Part shown: in pieces, positions 1 to 14,259 of the stretch | Numbering within the stretch: position 1 is the first letter of the stretch | Layout: each line of letters starts with the position of its first letter | From: Todiramphus chloris collaris | Taxonomy: Eukaryota > Chordata > Aves > Coraciiformes > Alcedinidae | DNA: 64,000 bases | Assembly: GCA_025345505.1 (NCBI GenBank) | Contig: JANVCC010000130.1 | Coordinates: 7,086,745 to 7,150,744, forward strand | Direction: 5' to 3' | The notes under the pieces: model-generated | Seen by the model: the letters and a program-made list of their open reading frames with translations, nothing else | Database searches by the model: none | Told to the model about the DNA's origin: nothing | Made by a program: the position numbers and the translations under genes

Positions 1-3000
1 ACTATTAATTCTGTATAAAGAACATCAAACTTTCAGATAAACCTGTGCAGGTGTGTGTGCATATTCTGCAGGAACAGAAAGCTTCCATGAACGTTGTGTC
101 CCACTGTCATCTCTCTCAAGCACATGTGTGGCAAGAGGACAGTCACTTCCCAGAAGGCACAGGACAGAGGTAAGAGCTGAGAGCTGTGTTTGCCCTTTAT
201 GTGTAAAACCAGAGGGGATCAAGATCTACAGGCAAGAGTTTGCACGTATCTGGGAGTGAGTGTGGGTGGTGGCTGGGGCGAGTGTTCGTCTTCATCGATC
301 AGTAGAAAGTACACAAAAGGGACCTCAACTCAAAAAATGCCCTCAGCCTTCCTCCTGCACTCCTCCCAGTTTCTCCCGTAAGCACGCATTCAGTATTCCC
401 TCCTGCTCCGTTTGGAACATATTCCTTGTCTCCATGATGAGTACCACACAAGCTTATCAGGTGAATAAGACCTCAATAAAGCTCACAGGTGCTGTTGTGC
501 ATTGCAGTTCATGTAATAAATATGGCAGTAAGCCAGGAAAGCCCAATGATTATATATGCCTTTAACAAGTTTATGAAGGATGGAAGGGTGTGGGAGAAAG
601 GGAAGGAGGGAAGGATAGCAGTTTAACACTACTGCATTGTTTTAATGGATATATTAAAAAACCCAAACCAAAATAAACAAATAACCCCCCAAAAAACCCA
701 CAACACACTGATGTGTATGTACAACAGAGCACATGAAAACAAGGCAGGTTTCTGGAATTTTTCAGCATGTGATGTGCTAGGTGAGAGTTGACACTGTGCA
801 TACAATGAAAGAAATGCACAAAAGGATTAATCACACAGGCAATTGCAAACCAGAGCTCCCACAGCTGGATGAGAGCAAAGACTAAATTGAGTTGTAGCAA
901 AAATATGTTAAATCAATATTAACCACAGACAGCATGAGCAAATCTTTATCTGGAGACAGTTTAAAGAACCCTCCCCCCTCTGTCCCTCCACCCCATCCCC
1001 CCATATACATGCTGTTCCTGAAAGGTCTCTCCGTACTGTGAGGTATGGCTGAAAGCACCACCAGATCCTACAAAGGGACAGGTGAAGCAGGATTTGTGCT
1101 CAGGCTGGCAGTCACACCACGGTACTGAGGGAGGGACACTGCTGTGCCAGAGCCGTGAGAGCCAGAAAGTACCTGGGCACAGCACAAAGGACATCTTGGA
1201 GAGTCTGTGGTGCCTACTCTGGGCACTTGCATGGGTGAGGCGACACAAGGTGTAGCAGCAAACCTCTGGCCACAGCCTCCCCCTTTCTCTGTCATGGTTC
1301 CAGGCCACCTCTTCTCCGTACCTGCCCCAGCCTGCAAGGGCAAATAACTGTGTTATTCAGCATGAGGAGCTCATAATAAAACAAGCTGCAAGGAGCAGCA
1401 GCAGATAGGCAGGCAATGAACTATGGGAAGAAGCTGTGTTTTCTCTAACAGTACAAAATAACAGCAGCCACCTAACAACAGCAGGCTGCCTTTTCAAAAA
1501 CAGCCCAGGACGGGTATGAAGTTGAGATGAATGCTGTGTACTCCTCCTTGCAGAACAAGTCATTTATGTAGGAGACCACACATGCATTGAAATTGCTAGG
1601 AACTCTGCTCAGTCCATGACAGAAGGCAGGAAAGGCGCAGACAAACCAAGTCAGCTTGGTGATGAAGCATTCATTGCTACCACAGCTTTCCCCTTGTTCT
1701 GTAATCACCATCTGCAGAACAACTGAAATGAGGTTCCTGGAATTTATTATAGACGCTTCACTTTGTTATCAATATTCAGGAAACACTGCAGCTACACTGG
1801 GCCTGAGAGATAGTTTCATGGTACTCATTTTTCACACAAGTACAATGTAACACACTTAAGAGTTAGCACAATGCCAAGAAAGCCAGAAATTTTAGCTCCA
1901 CTCTTAACTGACATGGATTTGAGCACCAGTGACAAATCACTTCTCTGTGTTCAAGCTCTCCCACCCTTAGATGGGAAAAACAATGCTCCTGCATTGCAGA
2001 ATTCCCAGTTTGTTTCCCGAACAGTTGAAGTCTTAAAGCAAAAGGTGCTGCAGAAACCAGTCTAAGAAGTACAACTCTGTGCTGAAGTTTTGTTACTGTA
2101 ACTTCTCTTCCATAAAGAACAGCTACCACTCTCTTCTTCTCAATGACCACACTTTCAAATCTAAACAGTTTTTAGGATCAATAACTTGTAACCGTGGATG
2201 AAACTGGTCAAGCCTCTTCTATGCTTTCTCCATGGATATTGCTCTTAAGCTCTTCTCATAAGTATCCATTTATCAAGTGTTATTTAAATGAAGTCTTCTG
2301 GTTGGACAAGACAGACTGTGAGCCAGAATCAAACCCAGGTGAAGGCTATGAAAAATTTAACCTAGATAGAATAGCATACTTGAATCTGGATATGTTACAA
2401 GGTGGGTTTTTTCTGATGGTGGGGAAGAGGAGAAAAGGTAGCCAGGGACCGAGGCTAATAAAGGTATTTGTAAATACACAGAGTTGCCAGTTTCGATAGC
2501 TAAATTCAGGACAATACAGCAACCAGCAAGTCCAGATGACACACATCTGAGCTAATGGAAGGAGCTTTCCACATTGCACTAGTGCCCCAGCTTTAGAAAG
2601 CAAAGACTTGTGGCAGTTGGATTAGCTTGGCTGGAAAAAGTAAATGTATAGTGGGAATCTGCTTTACTGTTTGAGAAACAGAATCGATTTTAACACACCC
2701 CTCCCCAGTTCTCAGTGCTTACCAGCAAGGAGTATCCCCTGTCCACCCCACTAGTTCCCTTCCAAGTTGTGCTTCTAAGAAGGCTTCACTGAAGAATGTG
2801 GAGAGTACAGATGGATTGCTTCCATGTTTATTCTTCTATTAGGAATTTGTTTCAGTGAGTACCTCTATCATAACACAGCCTGATTTATGCTTACCTTGCA
2901 GCAGGGAAGAGAAATGCACTAAGCTTTCCACAGAACAAGATGACCTCATGCTTTTAAAAGAATTTTGTTTTTAAAGATTTTTGTAAGGGACAAGACTTTG

Positions 3001-6000
3001 CCCTTAACAGCAAGCTGCAACCCGGAACCCATGTCAGTCCAAGTGACTCAATACATTACAATCTAGTGACAAATTCTTATTTCAAAGCTCTTCATTTCAA
3101 GAACCACCTTTATGGTTTACATATTTCCTGGGGGCAAGCCAGTCACTTCCTTTAAAGCACTGACAATCTTCATTCCATCAGGACCAGGGTGACAATTACA
3201 CTTCATTAAGAGGTGGGATAGAAAGAAAATGCAAAGACTTTTCATTTACCTTTATGACAGCACCAAGCAGAGGCTTCTACACTTTCTTTGCAGCAATTGA
3301 ATTTCAGAGGAGAAATAAATGAGGGAGAGGAACCTCTACAAGGCTGGTGAAGCTAAGTTTCGTGAGAGTCCCAGAGCTACTTTGGAGAAAAGAGCCTTGA
3401 AGCTAGTAGGCTCAGTGGAAAATCTAGATCAGCTCCACTGACGGAGGGAATGAATTCTTCCCTACATCCCTCAGCACTACGTGCAGAGATAAAGCTTTGC
3501 CCCTTGATGCTTAGCAGAAGTCTGACTTTCGAGTCAAAACAGGACTGTGTCATTTGGCTGTCTGGGCTACACTGTACATGTGGCGTCTGCTTGATCTTCT
3601 CAGACTGAAGAAATGCTGGAGATAAAGTACGTGCAAATAAAAATAGTTTAAAGAAGAATGCTGGTGATAAGGCCCAGTAGTACCTTGTTGCTTCATGCTT
3701 CCAAATGTTCTTAAATAGCTGCTCATGCCTCAGGGGAAAATAGGCAGCACTTTCTGCTTACAAAAATAACTGAAACTCCAAATTTCCTCCTCCTTAATGC
3801 TATTAGGGGAGATATTGGCATATAAACAGGATGCACATGTCCAAGAGGCTTTTTCATCAGTAACAGACCCCGATCCCAAGGACACCAATAGCCCTTGTGT
3901 TCCCTTTGTGGCACAGGGACTAGAGCAAAGGGTCAAAATGGGAAAAACAACTGCCATGATTATCTGTACCCAAAATGACTGTAAGGTCTGAGGGCTCAGA
4001 TTTCAGATGGGAAAATGAGAAGTATATGACCCACAAAACCCTCAAGCAGTTCAATTTCTATTTTAAAGAGTGAAGGAGAATGCAGGCTGTGTAGGGACAC
4101 CTCAAAACTGGAAAGAGGTACAGTCGAACCCACCTTTCAAGAAAAACAAGAGCTGTGTTGTTGCATCATGTGCAAAATAATGCCTTTCTGTATAGCCTCC
4201 AACACTGTGAAGCAACAGAAAGGGGAAAAAAGAAACCATCCAGCTACCCCAATGGAGAAAAATATTGAATTATTCTTTTTTAAGTCTCAAAACACAAAAA
4301 GAGCTCAGGTAGGTCAACAGGAATAAAAAATAAATATACAAGAGACAATCGTATGAACTCCTCTGATGACGTGCTTTTCTAAAAATAACTATGGGCACCT
4401 ATTTTGCCCCCGAACCCAACGAGCTGAATAAGATTGTGTTACAGCTGCACAGTCAAACTGCAAGATAATACGGGGATGCGAGCCAGATTCTCACCTCACG
4501 TAAATCAGCACAGCGCTGCTGGAGTCACTGCAGTTATTTTCAACAGCCCCAGCGGAGGATCTAGCAACACATTTTTGTGTGATGCACACAACTCACAAGC
4601 AGCATGACTTATTAAGGTTCATATTTTTTTTCCAATCACGAATGTCTCACATGCTTCATTATTAAAATTTTATATTAAAAGAAAAATAAAAAACAACATT
4701 CAGATCTCAAGGTGCCCTGAGGACCAAACACATTTTAAAGGAAAGTGGTTATAAGTAAAGTAGTGGGTATTTTAAGTTGGGGTTTGTTTGTTTTATTTCT
4801 TTCTTGTCCTATTTAATGGGTCAGGAGAGCTAGCAGGTTAAGAAGAGGGTTACAAAGAGGCCCACTGAAACCATCCTGTCTCTTTCTTCCTGGCTAGATC
4901 AGAGGGAATCTGGTTTGTTTATTTTTTCCTGTTGTAACATAGGTCAAAGTATTAAAAAGACTGAGAATCACCGACCTCTTGCTTACAGTCTTTGGGCTTA
5001 CACATATGACAAGACTGGGCAGAAAAGGTTAAGTTCAAAGCAGCTTGGACCTCTAGGGACACTTTGAAGTACTTTAGCATAATCTAAATTCATAAGGACC
5101 ACTTTAATGTCTAAGTAAACTAACAAATGCTTTTGGAGCAGTCTAGCATCCCCTAAGGAAAAAGAGCTGTGCAGTAATAATCACTGAATTACCCAAATAG
5201 TCTCAAAAAACAGTCTGATAAAAAAATCCTATTAGAGCTGCTCCTTTCCTTTGGTAAAGGTAATTGCATTTTTTGCTGTCTGAAAACAGCAGCCACCATC
5301 TTCCTCCCAAAGAGAGTTAGTCTTCAAAGAGAAGCACCATTCCTTATAATCGGTGACAGTCCACCATGAGGAAGTTAACCGCTGAGGGCTGGACCGTGTT
5401 CCTGCCTCAGGACAGGGACGATGCTGTGCTGCCTTGGTCCAGCTGTTGGAGAACTACGAAGGATTAAGACTCCTCAAGAAGAGTGCCAGACCAATGTGCT
5501 GCATCCTGGCTTTGGACAAAAATATACTTGAGAAGAAGTTGGATAAGCACCTACTCTGAAAGATGAGCTCCTTCAGAGCTCCACTGCTATGTGCTTTGTA
5601 CATGCACGTTTCTAGAACCAACAGAGGGAACTCCGTTTTATCTCCAGAGGAGAAACAATACAGTATTTCTATCACCAAATGATCCACAACATGCTACAAT
5701 GTGGGATTATGCTTCCCTTGAAAACAAACATCTCTTACGTTGTCAGTAGCTGCTCTGTCACTAGAAATAAGTAGGGCAACTTCCAGCTACCTTGGAATTG
5801 CGTTTCTTGAAAAATGGAATTATTTGGATGAGGAAGTGAAATTAGAGTATCTTATGCTATCACAGGAACGTTATTTTACATCCTTAATTCTGTGTCATTT
5901 CAGAAGGGATCTACTGACCCGCCAGCCTGTAGTCAGGAAGGAAAATTTCCTTTCTTATTATGTACAATTAGAAAGCATAGAGAGACTTGTTTTTTCCATT

Positions 6001-9000
6001 TTCTACAGCAGTATTCATTCATTTAGGACAAGGCAAAGAAATCATACATCACAGGCTCTTTCTGGAAGACCAGCGTGACATTTTCTCACTGCCTCTCTCT
6101 TGCTTAATCCAGTATTTACCCAAAGTGGATGGATGTCAGTACAGCAGGCGAAGTTTTCATCCAGGACATTGGCCAACAGCTATTAACTGATAATGAATAT
6201 AGCAGTACCAGCAGTCCTCTGCTTTAGACCATAGGACCTGCGGAGCAGGAAGGTCTCTCTGCTTCCTGCCTTGCATGATCGAACACAGGAGGCTGCAAGA
6301 ACAGTGATTAGTTCCAGGAGGGACTGAAGACCAGTTTTAGGAGCTAGTCCTGTCAGCAGGAGCTCTCACCTGGCCCCCTGGCACAGGGGACCTCAAAGAG
6401 GAGGAAAATGCAACAAACAGACTGCCTGTTACTAGATCACTGCAAGTAGTAACCAGGGTATGAAAGCAATACACTTATCCCCTGTGTGGTGGAGCCCTGT
6501 CGTGGTGCAGGAAGAGCACATTATGGAGCAGAGCCTTGAGGTGTAAGTGAAACAGAGACACAGCAGTTTTGCTACTTTTCTCCCCCAGGTAACATCAGGG
6601 CTTCCACTCTTTCAGCTGAAGGTGAAAGCAAAAGGGAATGGTAATAATAGCCTGGATCAAGTTCCCATTTAAAGTGGCCTCTAGAGAATTATGAGTATTT
6701 AACTTTGATGACCAAAGCAGCTGTGGAACTAATCACAACACTTTGCCCAATATTTCATCAAGTACAGCAAAGACCCTATATCCTTAGGCCATTAATAAAA
6801 GGCAAAAAGTCAACAATTAGTATTCAAGGAAGTTAAGTTAATAGCTGGGGTGGGGGGGGATGGGATGGGGGAGGGTGGTTGGAGCTATTACTATGTTTGC
6901 TGGAGATAGGTAAATTCAAAGGATGGCTTGTAACTAATTAAACAATCTAAAGGAGAAGGATATCTGATTTAGCCAGAGACAGTGGCTTAATCAGTAGAAG
7001 GACTTCTAACCGCGCCAGGCTTGCGTGATTCTACAGTAGCAGTCCCCACTGTGCATGATCTGTTCAAAGCAGGGAGCACAAACTCTGCCAGATGTCCTGT
7101 CCATCCCATGGCCTAGCGTGGAGCAACAATGTCATGTATCCACAATAGTTGTGCAACTCACACATAGTATCAGTGCTGGAATTACGCCCAGATTCAGCCC
7201 TGGTCATTCATAAATATGGACAGAACCCAAGTCCTTGGTTATAAACACTCTTACAAGCAGTTATGCAAGTGACTGAATAATTCAGGCTTTCTTCCCAGAT
7301 ACAGCACAATATTGAGCTATATAAGAACACAGCTCTGCTCTGGCACAGTCTGACATCTCTGTGCATCAGCCCTTCTCTCCAGCATAGCTCGTAAACTGGG
7401 GAATAGCAAAGCTTACAGAAAGGCTTACAGAAATGTGACCTCTCATGGCAGCACCCTTTCCCTCCTGAGCATCCACTCATCTGCCTGTCTGTCTCTCATT
7501 CTGTGTTTTACACTTTGCCTTAATGCCAGGAATCCCAAGGAAAGAGAAACTATACCGACAGCCTGCTCTGGTGACACATGCTCCACAGCTGGCAGTGTTA
7601 TGCCAGCAAGACTGAAATCCAGGGAGAGTTTGAGCAGGTACTGCTGTACAGGGGGCAGAAATGCAGCCCAGAGCAAGAAGATCACTGTGGGAAAGTGAAC
7701 TCTAATCCCACAGTCTCCATCACAACCCATCTAACCCATCTGAATATCACTGATGCACTTCATGGTGTTGCTGTAAGAACCAGATAGCTAAAAGTTAGAG
7801 AAGGGTTTAAATTTATGTTTTACTAAAGCAGAAAATGCTACCAGCATTCCCCAGTTACTTAACAACCTCTACTGATATAGTGTTTTCTCAGCGACTTGCT
7901 CATGCACCTCAGTACTGACTGACTTTCTTCCCCCATTCTCCCGATTTTCGCTTGACTACACCATTTTTGAAATCCATTTCTTTTCCTCGTACTGGGCCAT
8001 GACACCACGGATTACACACAGGTACCTTGCTCCATGAAAGCTCCCACCAACACCTGTGAGAGGTCTCCTGGGCACAGCAGCCTCACCCTGAACTGCATCA
8101 GGACGCAGGTTCAATTTCCTGCATTGCAGCAATTCAAGATGCTGGTTGATTTAACACCTCAAGAGCCACATGTGAAAATGCTCCAGCCATACTTTCCCTG
8201 CTATACATGCCTGTATGGTTTCAATTTGCATACATGTAACAAAGCAGGCAAACACGAACTGCTCATCGCTTTGCCAGATGACTTTCCAGCCCCCTTCAAA
8301 TTTGGCCATTTCAGATTTTTCTTTGAGAAGTACGCTTTTATCTACACGCATCATATCAGAAGAACAGACGACAGCTTTTTGCAGGTTTAGTTGTTTGATC
8401 CCTGCAGCAACACGCTCCTGACACAGTTTTATAGCACTCTGTGGAGTTTTCTAGCAATACTTCTTCCACCTCTTCAACAGGCAGTGGAATTGGAGCATGC
8501 CTCTCGTATGGGTGTAAGTGTACTTCCAGTCTTTACAGCCAACTTACAGCTGCACAATATTAAACACAAAAGCAAATTATCATTCCCTATCACTTTATAT
8601 GAAAGGGCAGAATACAGCTAGCTATTTAAGCCTCTGCATAACACTTTAAATCTAGAACAGAAAGAAAGTGCGTGCTTTGAAAGCTTTTGGGGTTTTTTTA
8701 GTTGTTCAACTAGGTCTTCTGTTCTAGGTGAGTATTTCATATAGATAATGCAAAGCAGCAGAAATAATTCCTTCCACTCATTCATTACACAAATTCTGAC
8801 ATAAATCTGCATTAGAAATCAACCTGATAAAAATTTAGACAGGTACTTCACAAATGCTCAGCTGATTCCTCAGATATCCACAATAAAACAAAAATAATAA
8901 AAAATTATACTTGCCTTGCTATGAATTTGGACCACGTTTGACGGTTTTGCTTTGGCGTTGAACTACGTTTAGCAGTTAGGCTTGGTGCTTGATGGGTAAC

Positions 9001-9094
9001 CACAGCAAGGAACAAACATAAACACAAGAAGAAATAGACCAGAGCGTTTAAGTTACTTCATTTTACCATAAAACATCTACGCTTTTGTGCGAAC
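1..9094. other. Non-coding stretch, probable TBXAS1 intron (left part)
   Basis: I see no supportable exon on either strand. Open frames are short and have no splice signals or family resemblance. A G-rich tract lies near 6.85 kb. I looked on the minus strand for the next expected TBXAS1 exon (proline-rich, with a Pro-Phe-Ile-Gly-Asn type core) and did not find it. The intron after the ATG exon therefore probably runs past the left edge. Confidence 0.45.
6847..6879 (+). repeat. G-rich tract with quadruplex potential
   Basis: Five or more runs of three or more G are separated by one or two bases (GGGG T GGGGGGGG AT GGG AT GGGGG A GGG). It satisfies the usual G-quadruplex pattern on the plus strand, which is the non-template strand for a rightward transcript and the template strand for leftward TBXAS1. 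No promoter features surround it. Confidence 0.6.
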
Positions 9095-9111
9095 AAAAAA
9101 AAAAAAAAAAA
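9095..9111 (+). repeat. Poly(A) run, 17 bases
   Basis: An uninterrupted A run. No processed-gene copy or LINE 3' end was recognised directly upstream, so it is called only as a homopolymer. Confidence 0.9.
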
Positions 9112-12100
9112 GCACCTTAAAGTAATTCATTTTTCTGCAGCTAAGGAACGTTTTGTGGAAGTGGAAGGAGGGGAACTGCATCTTCCAGACCTCTGTGCAC
9201 ACTTCAAAAATCTGTCAGAGCCTAGAGTGACTGTTCCCCTGCTCACCTTTTATGCACACACTGTGTTACATGCAAATGTTACGTACAAAGTGGGAGAGAC
9301 GATAATTTTTTTTTAAATAAACAGAAAAATAATATGAAAAGGTACTTCCATTCTTTACTTCATTGTGGATAAAGGTTTGAAGCATTGCCTGTCTTCTTAA
9401 AATATAACCATCTCCCTACTAAACACCACATAAGGATCTGAACCTTGTACTGTACATATGAAAGAGCCTATGAATTCAACTGCACACCAACGTAGTCGAG
9501 ATTATTAGGCTAGCAACCATTTTTTTCACTTTTGTTCAGCATTCTGTGCAATGGGGCTGGGTTTCTGTACCCCACACACTGTATGTGTTTGTGGAGAGAA
9601 ACCACCCCAGGATTATTTTTGCCTGACTTCACAGGGAGTTGTGGTGCCTCTCTGGATGCACTTTGTATTTCTACCACCAGTCCATAAGTCTAACCATCTT
9701 TAACCTTCCCCAGTGCGTAATTTAGGATCGTGTTGAGAGGGACACACACAGTGGCACTCCAGGCTGCCTTCCTGTTTATTTTTAAAACGCATCTACTCCT
9801 GTGCCCGTGGGGAAAGGAGACCAGTCATCATGCCTGCGGAGACAGCACTGTGGGCTCCCAGCTCCTGCCGAGCTCTGCAGCAGCCTGGCTCTTTAGCCTG
9901 GCTCCGGCTGAGCTTTCACCATTCACCCAGGGCCTTTGAGCACTGCCTGCTACTGCTCCCTTCACAAAGGTCTTTAACTGAAGAGTTAAAAGCTGTGCAG
10001 AAAAGTTGGAACAAGCCTGCAAAAACATTTTGATAAGCTTGTGTGCAAGTGGAAAGGCAACAGGACACAATAGCCAGAAGCCCACGTGCTCTGCCCTGGG
10101 CTAGACATAAATTCTACATCCAGCTCCTCTGCTCTAAGTGATTCCAAGACACATCCATACATCACGATACTTTACTGTTGTGCTTATGGTGCTTAAACTT
10201 GGGGCAGGAAGCAGCTGGGCTCCGGTGTATGATCTCATATGGATCTGGGTAGATATTTCCATGGGAGCATGATACAGCTTTTAGCAGTCTTAATTTCTGC
10301 ACCATACTTGTGTTTTTCTGCCTAGGGAAGGAAATGCCACATGGATTTGGGCACGGGCAGTGGACAGTTGATGGCTGAGTATCTCCAGAAGGAATCATTA
10401 TGTTGCAGAGATGTTGAAAACCAAACAGCTATCCAAAAGTGAGAGAAATACAAAGATTGACAAAGAATAGTAAAAGACAGGTTCATCCCTGAACAGACCT
10501 GCACCTCGGACAGTCATATTCAGAGGCAGAGCCCAGGACAGCCTTGAATCCCATGCTGGAGGCTTCTTCCTGCTTGCAGAATGCCAGTGCCATGGGCTGC
10601 ATCGCACTGAGAGGGGCATGCAAAAGCAGACACTGAGGAATTGGCACTGACTGTGGGAATGGGGCATCCATGAGTCTCTTCATGCAAAGCCTGTGAGCAA
10701 CAGGGTCCTCTGCCAGCACACACTGCACCTGAAGCCATCCATCTGTTAGAAGAGACTTTACTCCTGGGCTAGGCCTTAGGCAAAGCTGCCAGGATTGAAA
10801 ACAGCAGTAATTCCCCCACCCTCCTCCAACATCTTTCTAGAAGATGGTGGATATTAGGTCTTGCTCCCAGACTCATTCAGGAGGATTTTTTTTTCCCCCC
10901 ACTTTCCCCCATCACCCTTAAGTCAGGCGGGGATGTATCTTGCAGACTTTGCATGGTTGTCTTCTCATTAGTTAAACCAACGGAGAGCAAAACAGAACTC
11001 TGAGTAACAAAGAAAACTGGGCAGGTGGATGATACTGATTTTTATAATCTGACACCAGAATAATTGAGGTAAATGTCATGAAAAGTTACCCTAACGCTTA
11101 CATGCGTACTAACATGCGATACCCAGTAAGCAGCTGTGTTTTCACATAGTTAGATCAAAGAGCCTGCAGAACAAGAAGGTCATGGTTTGGTTACAGTGTC
11201 TAAACAGCTAAATCAGTGGGTACCAGTGGGCCTGTCACTTGATCTCATTACCCTGACCTCACCAGCTCTGGAATTCAGTGACCTTCTCAGATGAATATTT
11301 CAGAAATGACTGAAGTTTTAGAGTATGCAGAGATTCTCTCGGAGTTGGCTAAATAATTATATCAAAAGTCCAGGAAAGGGGAAAACTTTTCTCCCTTTCA
11401 CCTTAGCATGCATTTCTCATTTGTGCTGGAATACTGCACACACCCAAGGGGAGGAGCAGCGATTTTCCTTTGCAATTTGCATCAGAGTTTTTTTTTTATG
11501 AGAACATCTTGGTGTTCATAAAGTTTTTTTTGGTTTGTTTTTTTTTTTAATTGTATTGATATTACAGCCTTTCTTACATTTTTTTAGCTCATCTTTTCCA
11601 GGACTGTGTAAAGACACATAGGAAGCTTTACTTCCCAATTTTTTTGTCATTTCTACCTCCATAAACAGAAAGCCAGGCTCCTTAGCTGTCATGATTTAAT
11701 CACGTGCAATTGTATTTCCTTTTGCCAACTTTCATTGTAATGTCACGCCTGCGAGGAGGAGGAAGCAGGGCTCAGTTTAGAGCCAACACACTGATACTAC
11801 TTTGTTTTGTATGCACCTGACACCTGTTTGTCTGGTTCCAGCTCACCAAAAACCTCCACTGACCACATGAATTAAACTGAGTTTCAAACTCCAAGCTTTG
11901 GGTTGTTTTTGTTTTGTTTTTTAATTTTGTTTCTCACAATAAAAATAGGCTAATGTTAAAAACTTGGCTAAGGTTTCTTCCTTAAAGTTTTATTAGTTTT
12001 GCTCTGCAATAAACCTGGCAAAAAAATCTCACAGCTTTATCGTGAATCCCTCATTATTTGGATTTTTTCTGAAAGCATCAGTATTAAAGCTGCATGATTG

Positions 12101-14207
12101 CATGTGGAAGTGGATTTGGGGCATGTATAAAGGGCTCTAACTAAAGCTTATTTCTATGCTTGTGGTTGCTAAGTAGAACTGAAAGCAATCTCAAAGTCCT
12201 GAAAGCCATGAGCAAGTAAAGACTTGTTTATGGCTTAAATAGCAAAAGTGAGAGTCATCAGGGTTAGGGTTCTCCCTCCCCAAAACAGTTGCACAATATT
12301 TGCAGTTTGAATAATGAATTTAGGCATTCAAGCTCCTGCAGTTGTGCATTCTGCCCATGGTAATGGCATGCAAGCGTAAGAGGTTTTCCCAGCCACCTGG
12401 AGAGATAACACCCACCCCCAGCAGCAACGTGCCACAAACTGCCACCCCTCAGAGATGGCCAGATGGTTGTCTCTGCAAAGAGACAGGTCTTTAAAAGTAA
12501 GGACTTACGCCAGTGGAAAGTCTCCTATTCTCCAAGAGACATGTTTTCTGCCAGAACTGCGAAAGATTCCCCCAACACTTCTGTTCCCAGCGTTCACACG
12601 TTGAGCAGTAGGTATGACGATTATTTAGGAGGTTTGGCTGTTACCGGAGCATTCTGTGGAATAGCAGTGACATTTCTACTGCAAAGTAAGCTTCCCAAAC
12701 CTACCTACAATGCTGGGATATACAAGTCCCAAAACTGACTGAATGCTGGTCTTCCTGCCAGGACTGCCACAGAGACTTGTCTTCTCTGAGTTAAAGAATA
12801 TAAAGTATGTTTATTCTGCTCTGTATTTCAGCGCTCACACTTCAATTTAGAGCAATTCCACAGAGTTCAGCAGTGCTGCTCTTGCTTACAGCAAGGTAAT
12901 AAAGATCATAATCAAGCTTTCTATGCTGCTAAGATATTTCTTACTTGGTTTTGTTAGGAAAGGTATATTCCTCTCATCACAAAGGCATGCATAGTTAGAT
13001 AGCACATTGTGTAAAGATTATTTTTCCTGATGCAGCGGGCTCTGACTCTAACTGGGGCATTTGAGCACCGTTACAGACTAAACATGAACAACAAAATGTT
13101 CTTCGTAGGCTAAAACTAATTTTGAAACATCCTTTTAACTTCCATCTGGCAGTTAGAAGAACTCTGGTTGCTTGCCTTGCTTTTAGATAGTAAGGTTAAT
13201 GTCCCTTCAAAAACAACTCCAAAATATGCTGCGGTGACATACCATAAATAGTGAGTGCTGGGAATTCCTTTTTAATGCCTTTTAGGTAGTAAATAGTAAG
13301 GGCAATGTAGGTTTCAGGAATTCATCTCCTCTTCCTCCTCTTGTGCATGCACATGCAAGCGTCATGCTTCATATACTGAAGCAAAGCCAGAGCTGTGCCC
13401 CCATTCACATGGGGTGCTGCTGAACTCCCTGTTCTGCCCAGGGATTCCTCACCCAAATCACAAATATCTAGTCGGTAAAAAAAAACCCAACATAGGTTTG
13501 CGTATCTAAGTTTACAAACTCAGAATTAGTCTGCAACTAAGCTCTAAGTCTGTAGTAACGGAAATGAAGCTATAAATGAACAGCACAACTAAACTAATGG
13601 AAAGATACGCTGCTCATGTAAGCGCTCCTTGTAATAGTGCAAGAAAAAAGAGGTGGGTGAACAACCAGAAATGTGTCTGCTAACAGAAACACTTGCAATA
13701 ACTAGTGTTTTACACAGCCTTCTAAAGACAAATTTCAAGTTTCAGTTTACGCAGACCTTCACCAGGATAAGACTTTAACCAGTCTTCTAAAGCACAACTG
13801 AGTTTATGCCTTATTCTGAAAAACAGTCAAGATTAAGCATACAGTAAATTCAGGAGCTGAAGAAACAACCAGACATCAGCTGGGACTTTGGCGGAGGACA
13901 ATCCCAATTTGTTCTTCACTTCTCCAAAGAGATTAACTCATTGCTGAAGGGAGAGCCTTAATTAGTGGACCTCTAATTTGATTTATTTTTAGAGACAGCA
14001 TGCATAAAAATGTTTTTAAAAAGAGATTTGCTTGTAGGAAATGTAAACAACAGCCAGCTAATAATTGGCAGGAAACCATTGTTTCCCATTATCTTGACGC
14101 GCAAATCGTAGATTTGAAGTGAAATTGCAAAAACATGGATTATGCAAGATGTGGTTTCCATCTGAGAAAAGGAAGCCAGTTTCTCTGAATGTTGCAGTTT
14201 CAGAGCT
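9112..14207. other. Non-coding stretch, probable TBXAS1 intron
   Basis: Mostly AT-rich sequence with short T runs near 11.5 kb. The only frame that draws the eye is a 91-codon plus-strand frame at 12463-12738 with one hydrophobic stretch. It has no recognisable family and no splice sites. I see no other gene, RNA or transposon here. Confidence 0.4.
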
Positions 14208-14259
14208 GAATGCATCCATCTTGGGACAAGTTGGAATGCATCCATCTTAGGACAAGTTG
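14208..14259. repeat. 26-bp tandem duplication, two copies
   Basis: Two adjacent 26-base units beginning GAATGCATCCATCTT differ at a single base (G versus A). A short local duplication of this purity points to a recent slippage or repair event. No function is implied. Confidence 0.85.

Noticed and set aside
12463-12738. 91-codon plus-strand frame with one hydrophobic stretch
   Set aside because: No family resemblance, no flanking splice sites, and a length expected by chance in 64 kb.
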